Assembly (NCBI RefSeq): GCF_001718415.1 | Contig: NZ_CP013378.1 | Coordinates: 434,001 to 498,000 of the forward strand | Source: Burkholderia pseudomultivorans | GTDB lineage: Bacteria > Pseudomonadota > Gammaproteobacteria > Burkholderiales > Burkholderiaceae | Reading direction: 5' to 3' | Length of the DNA stretch: 64,000 nucleotides | In this document: piece by piece, positions 20,915 to 29,177 of the stretch | Layout: every line of letters begins with the position of its first letter | How positions within the stretch are numbered: position 1 is the first letter of the stretch | The notes under the pieces: generated by a model | What the model was told of the DNA's origin: nothing | The model's input: only the letters and a program-made list of their open reading frames with translations | Database searches by the model: none | Position numbers and translations under genes: made by a program

Positions 20915-21655
20915 ATGATGGCACGTTTCACGCGTCGCTGGCTGGTTCTGATGGCATTCGCGCTCGGCGCTTCATTCGCTCATGCGAGCGTGACGTTGTC
21001 CGGTACACGCATCGTATTCGATGCGCGCGAGAAGGAAGTCACGCTCCAGATGAGCAATGACGGGAAGCGGCCGGCACTGGTTCAGACGTGGATCGATACC
21101 GGCGACGAGCGTGCTTCGCCGGAAAGCCTCGACGTTCCGTTCGTGATCGCGCCGTCCATCTTCCGGATCGAGGCCGGCAAGGGCCAGACGTTGCGGATCA
21201 TGCATACGGGAGAACCGTTGCCGACCGACAAGGAGTCGCTTTTCTGGTTGAACGTGCTGGACGTACCGCCGAAAGCGACCGTCGATCCGGATGCCAATCG
21301 GCTTCAGCTCGCATTTCGGACCCGCGTGAAGCTGATGTATCGGCCGAGCGGTCTTCCTGGCGAAGCGCTCGATGCGCCCTCGCAACTGAAGTGGCGGCTG
21401 TTGGCGCGGGCCGATCAGCAAGCAGTGCTCGAGGCAATCAACCCGACGCCTTATGTCGTCAACCTGTCCGGAATCGCGCTGGTCGCGAACGGCAAGACGT
21501 TCGACGCTGGCGTCGGCTTCGTGCGGCCGGGCGAGACTGCGTCGTTTCCGGTCAAGGGTTCGTTGAATACCGATGTCGTGGGCGGCAAGGTCGTCTACAG
21601 CAGCATGGACGACTGGGGAGCCAGCCACGCCCATCAGTCGGACGTCGCGAAGTGA
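20915..21655 (+). CDS. periplasmic fimbrial chaperone (PapD-like)
   Basis: 246 residues from the ATG at 20915, with AAGGAGAG 6 bases upstream; a second ATG follows directly. Signal peptide ends SFAHAS. Two immunoglobulin-like domains are seen: SVTLSGTRIVFDAREKEVTL, ALVQTWIDTGD, FVIAPSIFRIEAGKGQTLRI, SLFWLNVLDVPP, and LAFRTRVKLMYRP, which carries the basic residue that anchors the subunit C-terminus. It caps pilin and adhesin subunits and delivers them to the usher. Confidence 0.95.
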   Translation: MMARFTRRWLVLMAFALGASFAHASVTLSGTRIVFDAREKEVTLQMSNDGKRPALVQTWIDTGDERASPESLDVPFVIAPSIFRIEAGKGQTLRIMHTGEPLPTDKESLFWLNVLDVPPKATVDPDANRLQLAFRTRVKLMYRPSGLPGEALDAPSQLKWRLLARADQQAVLEAINPTPYVVNLSGIALVANGKTFDAGVGFVRPGETASFPVKGSLNTDVVGGKVVYSSMDDWGASHAHQSDVAK

Positions 21656-21744
21656 CATCGCAATGGCATTCGTTATTGAGCGATCCGGCCTGAACAGGTC
21701 TGCCCGGTCGATATAACCGGATCGAAATGAAGGCGTGTTGAATA

Positions 21745-24378
21745 ATGGAGAGGCAAGTGAGGGATTGGGGGTTGCGTCATCAGCCGCGTCTGAAGCCTAT
21801 CTGCGCACTGCTTCTCACCATTATCGCGGGGTGGCAGGCGGAGGCGCGTGCCGGCAGGTCAGATGAGGTGTTCCAGGTCGCGCAAACGGAATTTGCACAA
21901 GTCGAATTCGAGAGCGGATTTCTGAGCGGCGGCGCTGCGATCGATGTATCGCGCTACGAGCGAGGCAACGTCGTCCGTCCGGGCACCTATACGCCCGACA
22001 TCTACGTGGACGGCCGCTGGGTCGGGCGCGTCGAGGTCACATTCGAGGCGGCGCCCGGTACGCCGGATGCGCAGCCATGTTTCGACCGTACGCTGCTGGA
22101 CCGGATCGGCGTCGATCGTGTACGCCTGCCGCAAGACATTCGCGCGAGCCTGGAGCCGGAAGGCGCGTGCATGCGGATCGGGCAGATCATCCCGGAAGCA
22201 TCGGTCAGTTTCGAATTCGGCGACCAGCGGCTCGACCTGAGCATTCCGCAGATCGCGATGCTGCGCAGCCCGCGCGGCTACGTGAGCCCGGACCAATGGA
22301 CGGCGGGCGTACCGGTTGCGATGCTCGGCTACAACGTCAACACGTACCACTCGCAGGCGCGTGGCGGATATGGCTCGACGCAAGGCTACGTCGGTCTCGA
22401 CGCCGGCTTCAACGTGCAGCGCTGGCACTTTCGTCACAGCGGTTCGTTCGGCTGGGACGATCGCGGCGAGCGACGCTATCAGAACACTGCGACATACGTG
22501 CAGCGGGATGTCGCCGCGTGGTCGTCGCAGCTCGTGGTCGGCGATACGTATACGTCCGGCGATCTGTTCGATTCGACGTCGTTCCGCGGTGTGCGACTCT
22601 ATACCGACGACCGGATGCTGCCGGAATCGCAGCGCGGCTATGCGCCGGTGGTGCGCGGTGTCGCGAATTCGAACGCGAAGGTCACGATCACGCAGAACGG
22701 CATGAGGCTGTACGAAACCACCGTCGCGCCCGGTGCCTTCATCATCGACGATCTGTATCCAACCGGATATGGCGGCGATCTGCACGTCACCGTGACGGAG
22801 GCGGACGGTTCCGTTCACTCGTTCTCGGTGCCGTTCGCGGCGATCCCGCTGTCGCTGCGTCCGGGGCAGAACCGCTACAGCTTCACGGCCGGGGTGGTGC
22901 GCAACCTCGACAACACGTCGCCGCCGTTCATGCAGGCGACGTGGCAGCACGGCTTCACGAATACGCTGACCGGCTACGGCGGCGTGACGGTTGCGCAGGG
23001 CTATCTGTCCGCGATGCTGGGTGGCGTGCTCAACACGTCGCTGGGCGCGTTCGGCGCGGACGTTACGCAGGCGACGACGCAGGTTCCGGGCGAGCGACGT
23101 TACTCGGGGCAAAGCTTTCGGGTGAGCTACGCGAAGACCATCGCGGCGACCGGTACCAATATCGCGATCGCGGCATACCGTTATTCGACGAACGGCTTCT
23201 TCGGCCTGACCGACGCGATGCGCGCTCGCGACCAGGCGGCGGTGCACATCGATTCGGCGCGTCTGTATCGCCAGCGCAACCGTGCGTCGCTGACGCTGAG
23301 CCAGCAGTTCGGCAACAAATGGGGCAGCGTGAGCGCGACCGCGTCGGCGGCAACGTACTGGAACAGGGGCGGGTCGGACCTCGATTACACGGTCGGCTAC
23401 AACAATACGTTTCGGACAGTCTCGTACGGGATCTCGGCGGCACGGCAGCGCAACGCGTTGGCGGGATCGAGCACGACCGTCTACGCCGGGCTGTCGATTC
23501 CGCTCGGCCGTGCGCGACCCGCGCTGTTGTCGACCAACGTCAATCACGATTCGCGCGGTTCGACGCAATGGCAGACCAACCTGTCCGGCTCGGTCGGCGC
23601 CGACGGCAATCTCGCGTATGGCGTCAACCTTATGCGCGGCACGGGTTCGGGCAGTGCGCAGACGAGCGGCAGCGCGAACCTCACGTATCGCGGTGCCCGG
23701 ACCGAGCTGAGTGGCAGCGTCGGGGTGAGCAACGAGTATCAACAGTATTCGGTCGCGTTGCGCGGCGCGGTCGTCGCGCATCCGGGCGGTGTCACGCTGT
23801 CGCAGCCGGTCGGCGAGACGTTTGCGATCGTCGCAGCACCACACGCGGCAGGCGCGCACGTGACCAACGCGACCGGCGTGCGGCTCGATCGCAACGGTTA
23901 CGCGGTGGTGCCCTATCTGTCGCCGTTCGCGCTCAACGACATCACGCTCGACCCGAAGGGCCTGTCGACGGACATCGAGTTGCTGGAGACCCGTCAACGT
24001 GTTGCGCCACTGGCGGGTGCCGTGCCGATGCTCAGATTCAGGACCGTATATGGCCGCTCGGCAGTGATTCGCGCGCGTCAGCCGGACGGGTCACCGTTGC
24101 CGTTCGGTGCGATGGTCAAGGATCGTAACGGCGCGGACGTCGGCATGGTGGGGCAGGGCGGGAAGATCTTCGCTCGCGGCCTTGCCGACCACGGCGAACT
24201 CAGTGTCACGTGGGGCGCCGCCGATGCGGCGTCGGCCTGCCATCTGTCGTATGCGTTGCCGGTGCGCAAGCGTTCCGCCGGCTATCAGCCGCCGCAGAGT
24301 CTCGACCTGCCATGCGTCGCTGCACCGGGTGTCGACTATGCGCCGAAGCTGTCGAGCCGCGCGGCACCGCGTGTATGA
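21745..24378 (+). CDS. outer-membrane fimbrial usher (PapC/FimD-like)
   Basis: 877 residues, the usual usher size. A long N-terminal signal (hydrophobic CALLLTIIAGW) ends near residue 32. The periplasmic N-domain follows (VEFESGFLSGGAAIDVSRYE, PGTYTPDIYVDGRWVGR), then the beta-barrel (SPDQWTAGVPVAMLGYNVNT, LVVGDTYTSGDLFDSTSFRG) and the plug region around VRGVANSNAKVTITQNG and IDDLYPTGYGGDLHVTVTEA. The C-domains follow, with a Cys pair near the end. It forms the assembly pore for the pilus. Confidence 0.96.
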   Translation: MERQVRDWGLRHQPRLKPICALLLTIIAGWQAEARAGRSDEVFQVAQTEFAQVEFESGFLSGGAAIDVSRYERGNVVRPGTYTPDIYVDGRWVGRVEVTFEAAPGTPDAQPCFDRTLLDRIGVDRVRLPQDIRASLEPEGACMRIGQIIPEASVSFEFGDQRLDLSIPQIAMLRSPRGYVSPDQWTAGVPVAMLGYNVNTYHSQARGGYGSTQGYVGLDAGFNVQRWHFRHSGSFGWDDRGERRYQNTATYVQRDVAAWSSQLVVGDTYTSGDLFDSTSFRGVRLYTDDRMLPESQRGYAPVVRGVANSNAKVTITQNGMRLYETTVAPGAFIIDDLYPTGYGGDLHVTVTEADGSVHSFSVPFAAIPLSLRPGQNRYSFTAGVVRNLDNTSPPFMQATWQHGFTNTLTGYGGVTVAQGYLSAMLGGVLNTSLGAFGADVTQATTQVPGERRYSGQSFRVSYAKTIAATGTNIAIAAYRYSTNGFFGLTDAMRARDQAAVHIDSARLYRQRNRASLTLSQQFGNKWGSVSATASAATYWNRGGSDLDYTVGYNNTFRTVSYGISAARQRNALAGSSTTVYAGLSIPLGRARPALLSTNVNHDSRGSTQWQTNLSGSVGADGNLAYGVNLMRGTGSGSAQTSGSANLTYRGARTELSGSVGVSNEYQQYSVALRGAVVAHPGGVTLSQPVGETFAIVAAPHAAGAHVTNATGVRLDRNGYAVVPYLSPFALNDITLDPKGLSTDIELLETRQRVAPLAGAVPMLRFRTVYGRSAVIRARQPDGSPLPFGAMVKDRNGADVGMVGQGGKIFARGLADHGELSVTWGAADAASACHLSYALPVRKRSAGYQPPQSLDLPCVAAPGVDYAPKLSSRAAPRV

Positions 24379-24478
24379 GGTGCGCCGGTGCGTGTCGGCC
24401 GTGAGTGGACGGCAGGCACCGGTCCGTTGCGACGCAAGGCAGTCGCATGGTCTCAATCTGGATAAGCCGAGGGGCGAT

Positions 24479-25543
24479 ATGCGAAAAAATTTGGTACAGA
24501 CGCTGGGATATCTGTCGCTGGTTGTCGTGCTGGCCGGGTTCCGGCCGGCGGTGGCCGCGTGTCAGGGAGACTGGACCGCGGCGTCCGGTGTCGTCGGCTT
24601 TTCGCCGATTACGCTGGCCGGTCCGGCGGATGCGGTCCAGCATGGAACGTTGATCAAGCCGGGTGCCACGGCAAGGGTGAGTGGATGGCGTTACTTCTTC
24701 AGTGAACCGACGCAAATGGCGGACTGCCTGAAATTGAAAGGCCGGTTCGAGTCGCTCGGGACCGTCGTGCCGGGCATCCGGTACGTGTCGAATGGGCAGG
24801 TATCGGACGTATGGGAGTCCGGCGTACCGGGCATCGGCTATGCACTCGTGATGAGAAGCGAATTCGGTCCGGAGATCGGCGTGAAGGAGGGCGGAATCGA
24901 CGTCATCTACGACAAGGAGCCCGTGAGATCGTCCAGCACGTCGATCGCCGTGGTGGTCGCGCTGGTGGCAACGGGGCGTCTGGCCAGCGGAACCTACACC
25001 ATTCCTGCACGGCAAGTCGGCAAGTACACCATTACTGACGGAAGCGGGACGGCGAAGAGCGCTTCCATTCCGATGGCGTCGGCCAGGGTCACGGTCAATG
25101 CGCAGGGCTGCAAGGTCATCTCGGGCGACGGCAACAATGTGATGCTGCCCAAAGCGATCACCTATGACTTCAAGGAAGTCGGCGCAACTTCGGCGGTGTC
25201 CTCGTCGTTTGCCGTGGGCCTCAAATGCGATACCACGCTGGCGGTTCATGCGACCTTGACCGATGCGAGCGATCACGCGAACACATCGAACGTGCTCAGC
25301 CTTGCACCGGGCTCCACTGCGACAGGTTTTGGCCTGCAGATTTTTCGCGACAAGTCGACGACACCGCTTGCATTCGGTCCCGAATCGTCGACGAAGGGCA
25401 ATCTCAACCAGTGGCTGGTGGGGACTGCCAACGCTTACGACACGATGTTGATTCCGTTCACGGTGCGGTACGTGAAGACCAACGAGACGGTCGGGCCGGG
25501 AAGCGTCAACGCCCGGGCGTTGATCACGTTTTCGTATCAGTAG
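24479..25543 (+). CDS. fimbrial tip adhesin (two-domain)
   Basis: 354 residues from the ATG at 24479 with GAGGGG upstream. Signal peptide ends AVAACQGDW. The N-terminal ~190 residues are unlike pilins and hold the presumed receptor-binding lectin domain (GWRYFFSEPTQMADCLKLKG, ESGVPGIGYALVMRSE). The C-terminal ~140 residues form a pilin domain (ARVTVNAQGCKVISGDGNNV, LPKAITYDFKEVG, VNARALITFSYQ). It is the last gene of the operon, as adhesins usually are. The receptor is unknown. Confidence 0.88.
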   Translation: MRKNLVQTLGYLSLVVVLAGFRPAVAACQGDWTAASGVVGFSPITLAGPADAVQHGTLIKPGATARVSGWRYFFSEPTQMADCLKLKGRFESLGTVVPGIRYVSNGQVSDVWESGVPGIGYALVMRSEFGPEIGVKEGGIDVIYDKEPVRSSSTSIAVVVALVATGRLASGTYTIPARQVGKYTITDGSGTAKSASIPMASARVTVNAQGCKVISGDGNNVMLPKAITYDFKEVGATSAVSSSFAVGLKCDTTLAVHATLTDASDHANTSNVLSLAPGSTATGFGLQIFRDKSTTPLAFGPESSTKGNLNQWLVGTANAYDTMLIPFTVRYVKTNETVGPGSVNARALITFSYQ

Positions 25544-25596
25544 GGACGGCAGCTGCGGGGGGCAGGCGAACCAACGTCTCCGCCCACCGAAGATCG

Positions 25597-26379
25597 TCAA
25601 AGGCTCGACCGGGACAACGCAGCGGCCGCAGCCTTGACGCTCGTCTCGACCAGCTGCCGCAGCGCCGGATCCGCTGCAAAAGCACTGTCGGGGCCTGCGA
25701 TGCTGAGCGCCGCCAGCACGGTGCCGCGGCTGTCGCGGATCGCGGCCGCGCACGAATCGATGCCGGCTTCGAGGCCCGAAAAACTCCATGCGCAACCGTT
25801 GCTTCGCACCGTGTCGAGCGTGCGCTCGAGCGCGTCCCAGTCGGGCGTGTCGCGATCGCCGCCGTGACTGCCGTAGCGTGCGCGCAGCGCCGCGCCGCCT
25901 TGCAGGCCGGCGAGCATCGCCAGCCCGGGTGTCGCGCGGTGCGCGGGAATCCGGCTGCCGACGCGAATCCGGGTGACCAGCGGCGTGTCCGGCGTCTCGC
26001 ACATCAGATAGACGACTTCCGCGCCTTCGAGCACCGCGAGGAAGGCGGACAGCCCGGTCTTTTCGACCAGCCCCGGAAGAACCTGCCGCGCGCGTGCGGT
26101 GAGGTCGGCATTCCCCAGCGCGCCCGCCGCGAGCGTCAGAAACGACATGCCGAGCCGATACGAGCCGCCCGACTCGAGCGGCTCGATCAATGCCGCGGCT
26201 TCGAGCGAGTCGAGCAGGCGTTTCAGCGTCACGCGGTTGACGTCGATTTGCCGCGCGACGTCGCTCAGGTTGGCGGTCGAGCCGCCTTCCGCGATGAATC
26301 TCAGCAGGCGGAACGCGCGCTCGACCGGCGACGGCGCGGCATCGCCGGATTTCGAATGATCGGGCTGGTCTGTCGTCAT
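25597..26379 (-). CDS. IclR-family transcriptional regulator
   Basis: 260 residues. N-terminal helix-turn-helix at about residues 17-75 (SPVERAFRLLRFIAEGGSTA, SDVARQIDVNRVTLKRLLDS). C-terminal IclR effector domain follows (LPGLVEKTGLSAFLAVLEGA, IPAHRATPGLAMLAGL, CAAAIRDSRGTVLAALSIAG). It lies 27 bases after the monooxygenase gene on the same strand and is probably cotranscribed with it. IclR proteins often control aromatic catabolism. Inverted repeats of ATGTTC type occur upstream of the monooxygenase, porin and sulfatase genes and are the likely targets. Confidence 0.92.
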   Translation of the reverse strand: MTTDQPDHSKSGDAAPSPVERAFRLLRFIAEGGSTANLSDVARQIDVNRVTLKRLLDSLEAAALIEPLESGGSYRLGMSFLTLAAGALGNADLTARARQVLPGLVEKTGLSAFLAVLEGAEVVYLMCETPDTPLVTRIRVGSRIPAHRATPGLAMLAGLQGGAALRARYGSHGGDRDTPDWDALERTLDTVRSNGCAWSFSGLEAGIDSCAAAIRDSRGTVLAALSIAGPDSAFAADPALRQLVETSVKAAAAALSRSSL

Positions 26380-26406
26380 CTCGATTCTCGAAAAGGTGCG
26401 CGCGAC

Positions 26407-27528
26407 TCAGTCCAGCGGGACAGTCCACGCATCGTATCCATAGACCCAGTCGGCATTGCCGCCGGCCTTCAACCAGTTGTTGCCGCGCGAACCGATCTGG
26501 ATGCGCGCCGTGCGTTCCTGACGCGCGCGCTCGTAGCGCGTCAGCGCGGCCTCGAGACCGTCGGCGCCGATGCCGCTCAGCGCGCGCGACAGCACGACCG
26601 CATCCTCGATCGCCATGCCGGCACCCTGCGCCATGAACGGCATCATCGGATGGCATGCATCGCCGAGCAGCGCCATGCGCGCGCCGGTCCATTTCGGCAA
26701 CGGATCGCGAATATACAACGCCGAGGCCAGCACCGTGTCGCATGCGGCGAGCAGCGCGCGCGCTTCGGGGTGGAATTCGGCATAGGCGCGGCGCAGCGCG
26801 TCGGCGTCGCCCGGCATGGTCCACGATTCGTGCGTCCAGTCCGGCTGCGACGTGGTGGCGAACACAAAGATGTCGCGGCCGAGATTCAGCGGGAACGTGA
26901 CGATCTGCAGATCGTCGGTCGGCCCCCACCATTTGACGAACGCGCCGAGATCGCCGCCCTGCAGACGCTCGGCCGGCACGACCGCCCGATACGACACGAT
27001 GCCGGTGAACTGCGGGTGCTCGTCGCCGAACAGGAAGCGGCGCACGCCGGAATGAATGCCGTCCGCGCCCAGCAGCAGGTCGAACGCATGTGTCGAGTCG
27101 TCGTCGAGCGTGAGCGTCGCGGCGTCGCCGCTTTGCGCAACCGATGCGATGCGCTGGCCGAGATGGAGTTCGTCGGGCAGCAGCGCCTGTTCCAGCGCGG
27201 CCATCACGTCCGCGCGATGCATCGTCAGCTGCGGCGCGCCGTATTTGCGCTCGGCTTCGTCCGACATCGCGAGCCGGGACGTGACTTCGCCGGTGTCCCA
27301 CATGCGGCTGATGCGTGCGTTCGGCCGGGCGGCCGTTTCGCGCAGCGTCGCGCCGATGCCGAGCCCGTCCAGCGCGCGCACCGCGTTCGGCGTGAGGTTG
27401 ATGTCGGCGCCGACCCGCCCGAAACGGGCGGCCTGTTCGAACACGACGGCCTGATGTCCCGCCTTGCGCAGCGCGATTGCCGCCGCAAGCCCACCGATGC
27501 CGCCACCTGCGATTCCGATCTTCAGCAT
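26407..27528 (-). CDS. FAD-dependent aromatic monooxygenase (6-hydroxynicotinate/salicylate hydroxylase-like)
   Basis: 373 residues from the ATG at 27528 (GGGAGA upstream); a start 15 codons earlier would lie inside an operator-like palindrome and is rejected. Group A flavin hydroxylase motifs: N-terminal GXGXXG (IGIAGGGIGGLAAAIALRKA), the DG motif (LLLGADGIHSGVRR) and the GD motif (ALLGDACHPMMPFMAQGAGM). The end WVYGYDAW and the GD region resemble NicC, the 6-hydroxynicotinate 3-monooxygenase, from memory. It should hydroxylate, perhaps oxidatively decarboxylate, a phenolic or pyridine acid with NAD(P)H and O2. Substrate unknown; the sulfatase gene nearby suggests a phenol released from a sulfate ester. 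Confidence 0.86.
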   Translation of the reverse strand: MLKIGIAGGGIGGLAAAIALRKAGHQAVVFEQAARFGRVGADINLTPNAVRALDGLGIGATLRETAARPNARISRMWDTGEVTSRLAMSDEAERKYGAPQLTMHRADVMAALEQALLPDELHLGQRIASVAQSGDAATLTLDDDSTHAFDLLLGADGIHSGVRRFLFGDEHPQFTGIVSYRAVVPAERLQGGDLGAFVKWWGPTDDLQIVTFPLNLGRDIFVFATTSQPDWTHESWTMPGDADALRRAYAEFHPEARALLAACDTVLASALYIRDPLPKWTGARMALLGDACHPMMPFMAQGAGMAIEDAVVLSRALSGIGADGLEAALTRYERARQERTARIQIGSRGNNWLKAGGNADWVYGYDAWTVPLD

Positions 27529-27555
27529 GTTGTCTCCCGCTTCATCACATCTCGA

Positions 27556-27573
27556 ATGTTCAAAAATGAACAT
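27556..27573. promoter_or_regulatory. operator-like inverted repeat upstream of the monooxygenase
   Basis: ATGTTCAAAAATGAACAT: 7-base arms around AAAA, 28 bases before the monooxygenase start. The first 13 bases recur exactly, on the other strand, in the sulfatase upstream region. Likely IclR-family regulator site. Confidence 0.55.
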
Positions 27574-27833
27574 ATAGAACTAAAATGAACGCATATGCTG
27601 CTACCAATCGCGTCCGATCGCAAGGAAAAGGTCATGAGGTAAAACCCCGAGCAGCGCCGCAGCGGCAGGCGAGGAAGGCGAGGTGGGCGAGCCCAGGGAG
27701 GAGCGATGCCCGTCGACGCCGCCCCGGGCGTCGAGGGTCGCGCCGGCTTGGTGGCTGCCGGCAGGGAGGACGGCAATCGCGCGGTGTGCGGCGATCGGCG
27801 CGCAAAGGGCGCGTTCGCGCCCGTCGCGGCGGG
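27574..27833. other. intergenic region between porin and monooxygenase genes
   Basis: No supported gene. It must carry the end of the porin transcript and, with 27529-27573, the monooxygenase promoter. An additional ATGAAC half-site lies at 27585-27590. Confidence 0.4.
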
Positions 27834-28907
27834 TCAGAAGTTGTGATGAATCCCGGACAGCACCATCACCTGGTTGTTGGTACTCGACAGGCCGGCGACG
27901 GACAGCGATGCCAACCCGCCGGGATTGGTGTGTTCGAAAACGCCCTGCAGGTACCACTGCGTCTGCTTGGACAGCGCGTAGATACAACCGACGCCGGCCT
28001 GGGTCCAGCGATGTGCAGCCAGCGTCGTGGTGTTGGCGCCGGCCGTCAGCGTCGTGAACGGTGTCACCGACCATTCGGCGCCGGCGTCGTAGGCGCGGTA
28101 GATGTCCGCATGCTGTTTCGACTCCAGCTTCACTCGCGTATAGAGCGCATGCAGCTTGACGGGCCCGAGCGTATAGGCGCCGCCGGCGCCCCAGAATTCC
28201 GCGCGGTCGGCGACATAGCCGGCGGCGGGCTGCCCCTGGAACGTGCCGAGCGCGAGCGGCGCAAGCGCGAATGCCTGATCGTGCTGGAGCTGGTAGAACG
28301 CCGCGGCGTGGAACGGGCCTCGGTCGTAGGTCAGCGCCGCGCTCCACGTGTCGTTCCGGCCGAAGTTGGTCGTATTGCCGAATCCGAACAGCGCCGCGAC
28401 ACCGACGCCGCCATAGTTCGGCGAGCGGTACTTGACCGCGTTGTTGATGACCGACGTCGCGGAATTGGCGAGCCCGTCGACATTGCCCGGATGAAACATA
28501 TTCCACGAATTTCCCGCATACGCATTCGCGAACGGCGTCAGCAAATCGAATGACAACGCGCTTTGATGCCCGAGCGTCAGCGTGCCGAACCGGTCGGACT
28601 CGAGCCCGACGTAGGCCCGCCGGTTGAACTCGGCGCCCGGATTGACGAAGGCGCCGGTATTCGTGAAGAAACCATTTTCCAGACGGAATACCGAACGCAG
28701 TCCGCCTCCCAGATCCTCGGCGCCGGTAATCCCCCAGCGGTCCGGCTGCATGTTGCTCTGGTTGGCCTTGAACAGCGCGTGTCCGCCGCTGTTATTGACG
28801 TAGGCCACGCCGGAATCGAGGCTGCCGTAGAGCGTCACGCTGCTTTGTGCAAAAGCGGATCCGCAAAGCGCGGTCGCAAACAGCCCTGCAATGCATGTTC
28901 TGTTCAT
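27834..28907 (-). CDS. outer-membrane porin, Burkholderia OmpC-like
   Basis: 357 residues. Signal peptide of 20 residues ends SAFAQ and is followed by SSVTLYGSLDSGVAYVNNSG, the standard start of betaproteobacterial trimeric porins. It also has WGITGAEDLGGGLRSVFRLE, FNRRAYVGLESDRFGTLTLG with the constriction-loop region after it, and a C-terminal Phe (SGIHHNF) needed for outer-membrane insertion. It faces away from the sulfatase gene and shares its upstream region, which carries related inverted repeats. It may be a substrate-induced pore for the cluster's sulfate ester. Confidence 0.93.
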   Translation of the reverse strand: MNRTCIAGLFATALCGSAFAQSSVTLYGSLDSGVAYVNNSGGHALFKANQSNMQPDRWGITGAEDLGGGLRSVFRLENGFFTNTGAFVNPGAEFNRRAYVGLESDRFGTLTLGHQSALSFDLLTPFANAYAGNSWNMFHPGNVDGLANSATSVINNAVKYRSPNYGGVGVAALFGFGNTTNFGRNDTWSAALTYDRGPFHAAAFYQLQHDQAFALAPLALGTFQGQPAAGYVADRAEFWGAGGAYTLGPVKLHALYTRVKLESKQHADIYRAYDAGAEWSVTPFTTLTAGANTTTLAAHRWTQAGVGCIYALSKQTQWYLQGVFEHTNPGGLASLSVAGLSSTNNQVMVLSGIHHNF

Positions 28908-28953
28908 TTTTGTTCAGGATCGACAGGTTGGGGGAAGGCGCGGAATATTTTTA

Positions 28954-28999
28954 TGTTCCATAAGGGAAACGTATTTCCGTATCGGGAACATTAGAACAT
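28954..28999. promoter_or_regulatory. operator-like repeats upstream of the porin gene
   Basis: Contains TGTTCC (28954-28959), TTTCC (28974-28978), GGGAACA (28984-28990) and GAACAT (28994-28999). TTCC-N6-GGAA in the second half has the same spacing as the site before the sulfatase gene. A 13-base palindrome CCGGTTAAACCGG also lies nearby at 29032-29044. Confidence 0.4.
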
Positions 29000-29114
29000 C
29001 AAAGCAATTGATGTCGATCTTGTGGTTTTCACCGGTTAAACCGGGTTTACTCGATGAAAACAGGAAACGTGTGCTGTGCGGCGGTGTCTGTGCAACAATG
29101 CCACAAAAGAATCA

Positions 29115-29144
29115 ATGTTCCCTGTATGGAACATTTTTGAACAT
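29115..29144. promoter_or_regulatory. operator-like repeats upstream of the sulfatase gene
   Basis: ATGTTCCCTGTATGGAACAT (29115-29134) is a perfect 7-base inverted repeat. It overlaps a second copy made of GAACATTTTTGAACAT (29129-29144). The element ends 33 bases before the sulfatase start. Confidence 0.5.
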
Positions 29145-29177
29145 GTCCTCGCGACTCTTTTGTCATTGGAACGCGCC

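Noticed and set aside
21859..23997. 712-codon minus-strand frame
   Set aside because: Antisense to the usher gene; composition is that of a GC-rich shadow frame.
24206..27301. 1031-codon minus-strand frame
   Set aside because: Runs antisense through the adhesin gene and out of frame through the IclR and monooxygenase genes; no domain.
27529..27573. Upstream start for the FAD monooxygenase
   Set aside because: The ATG at 27573 is the end of an operator-like palindrome, and flavin hydroxylases start a few residues before the GXGXXG motif, as from 27528.
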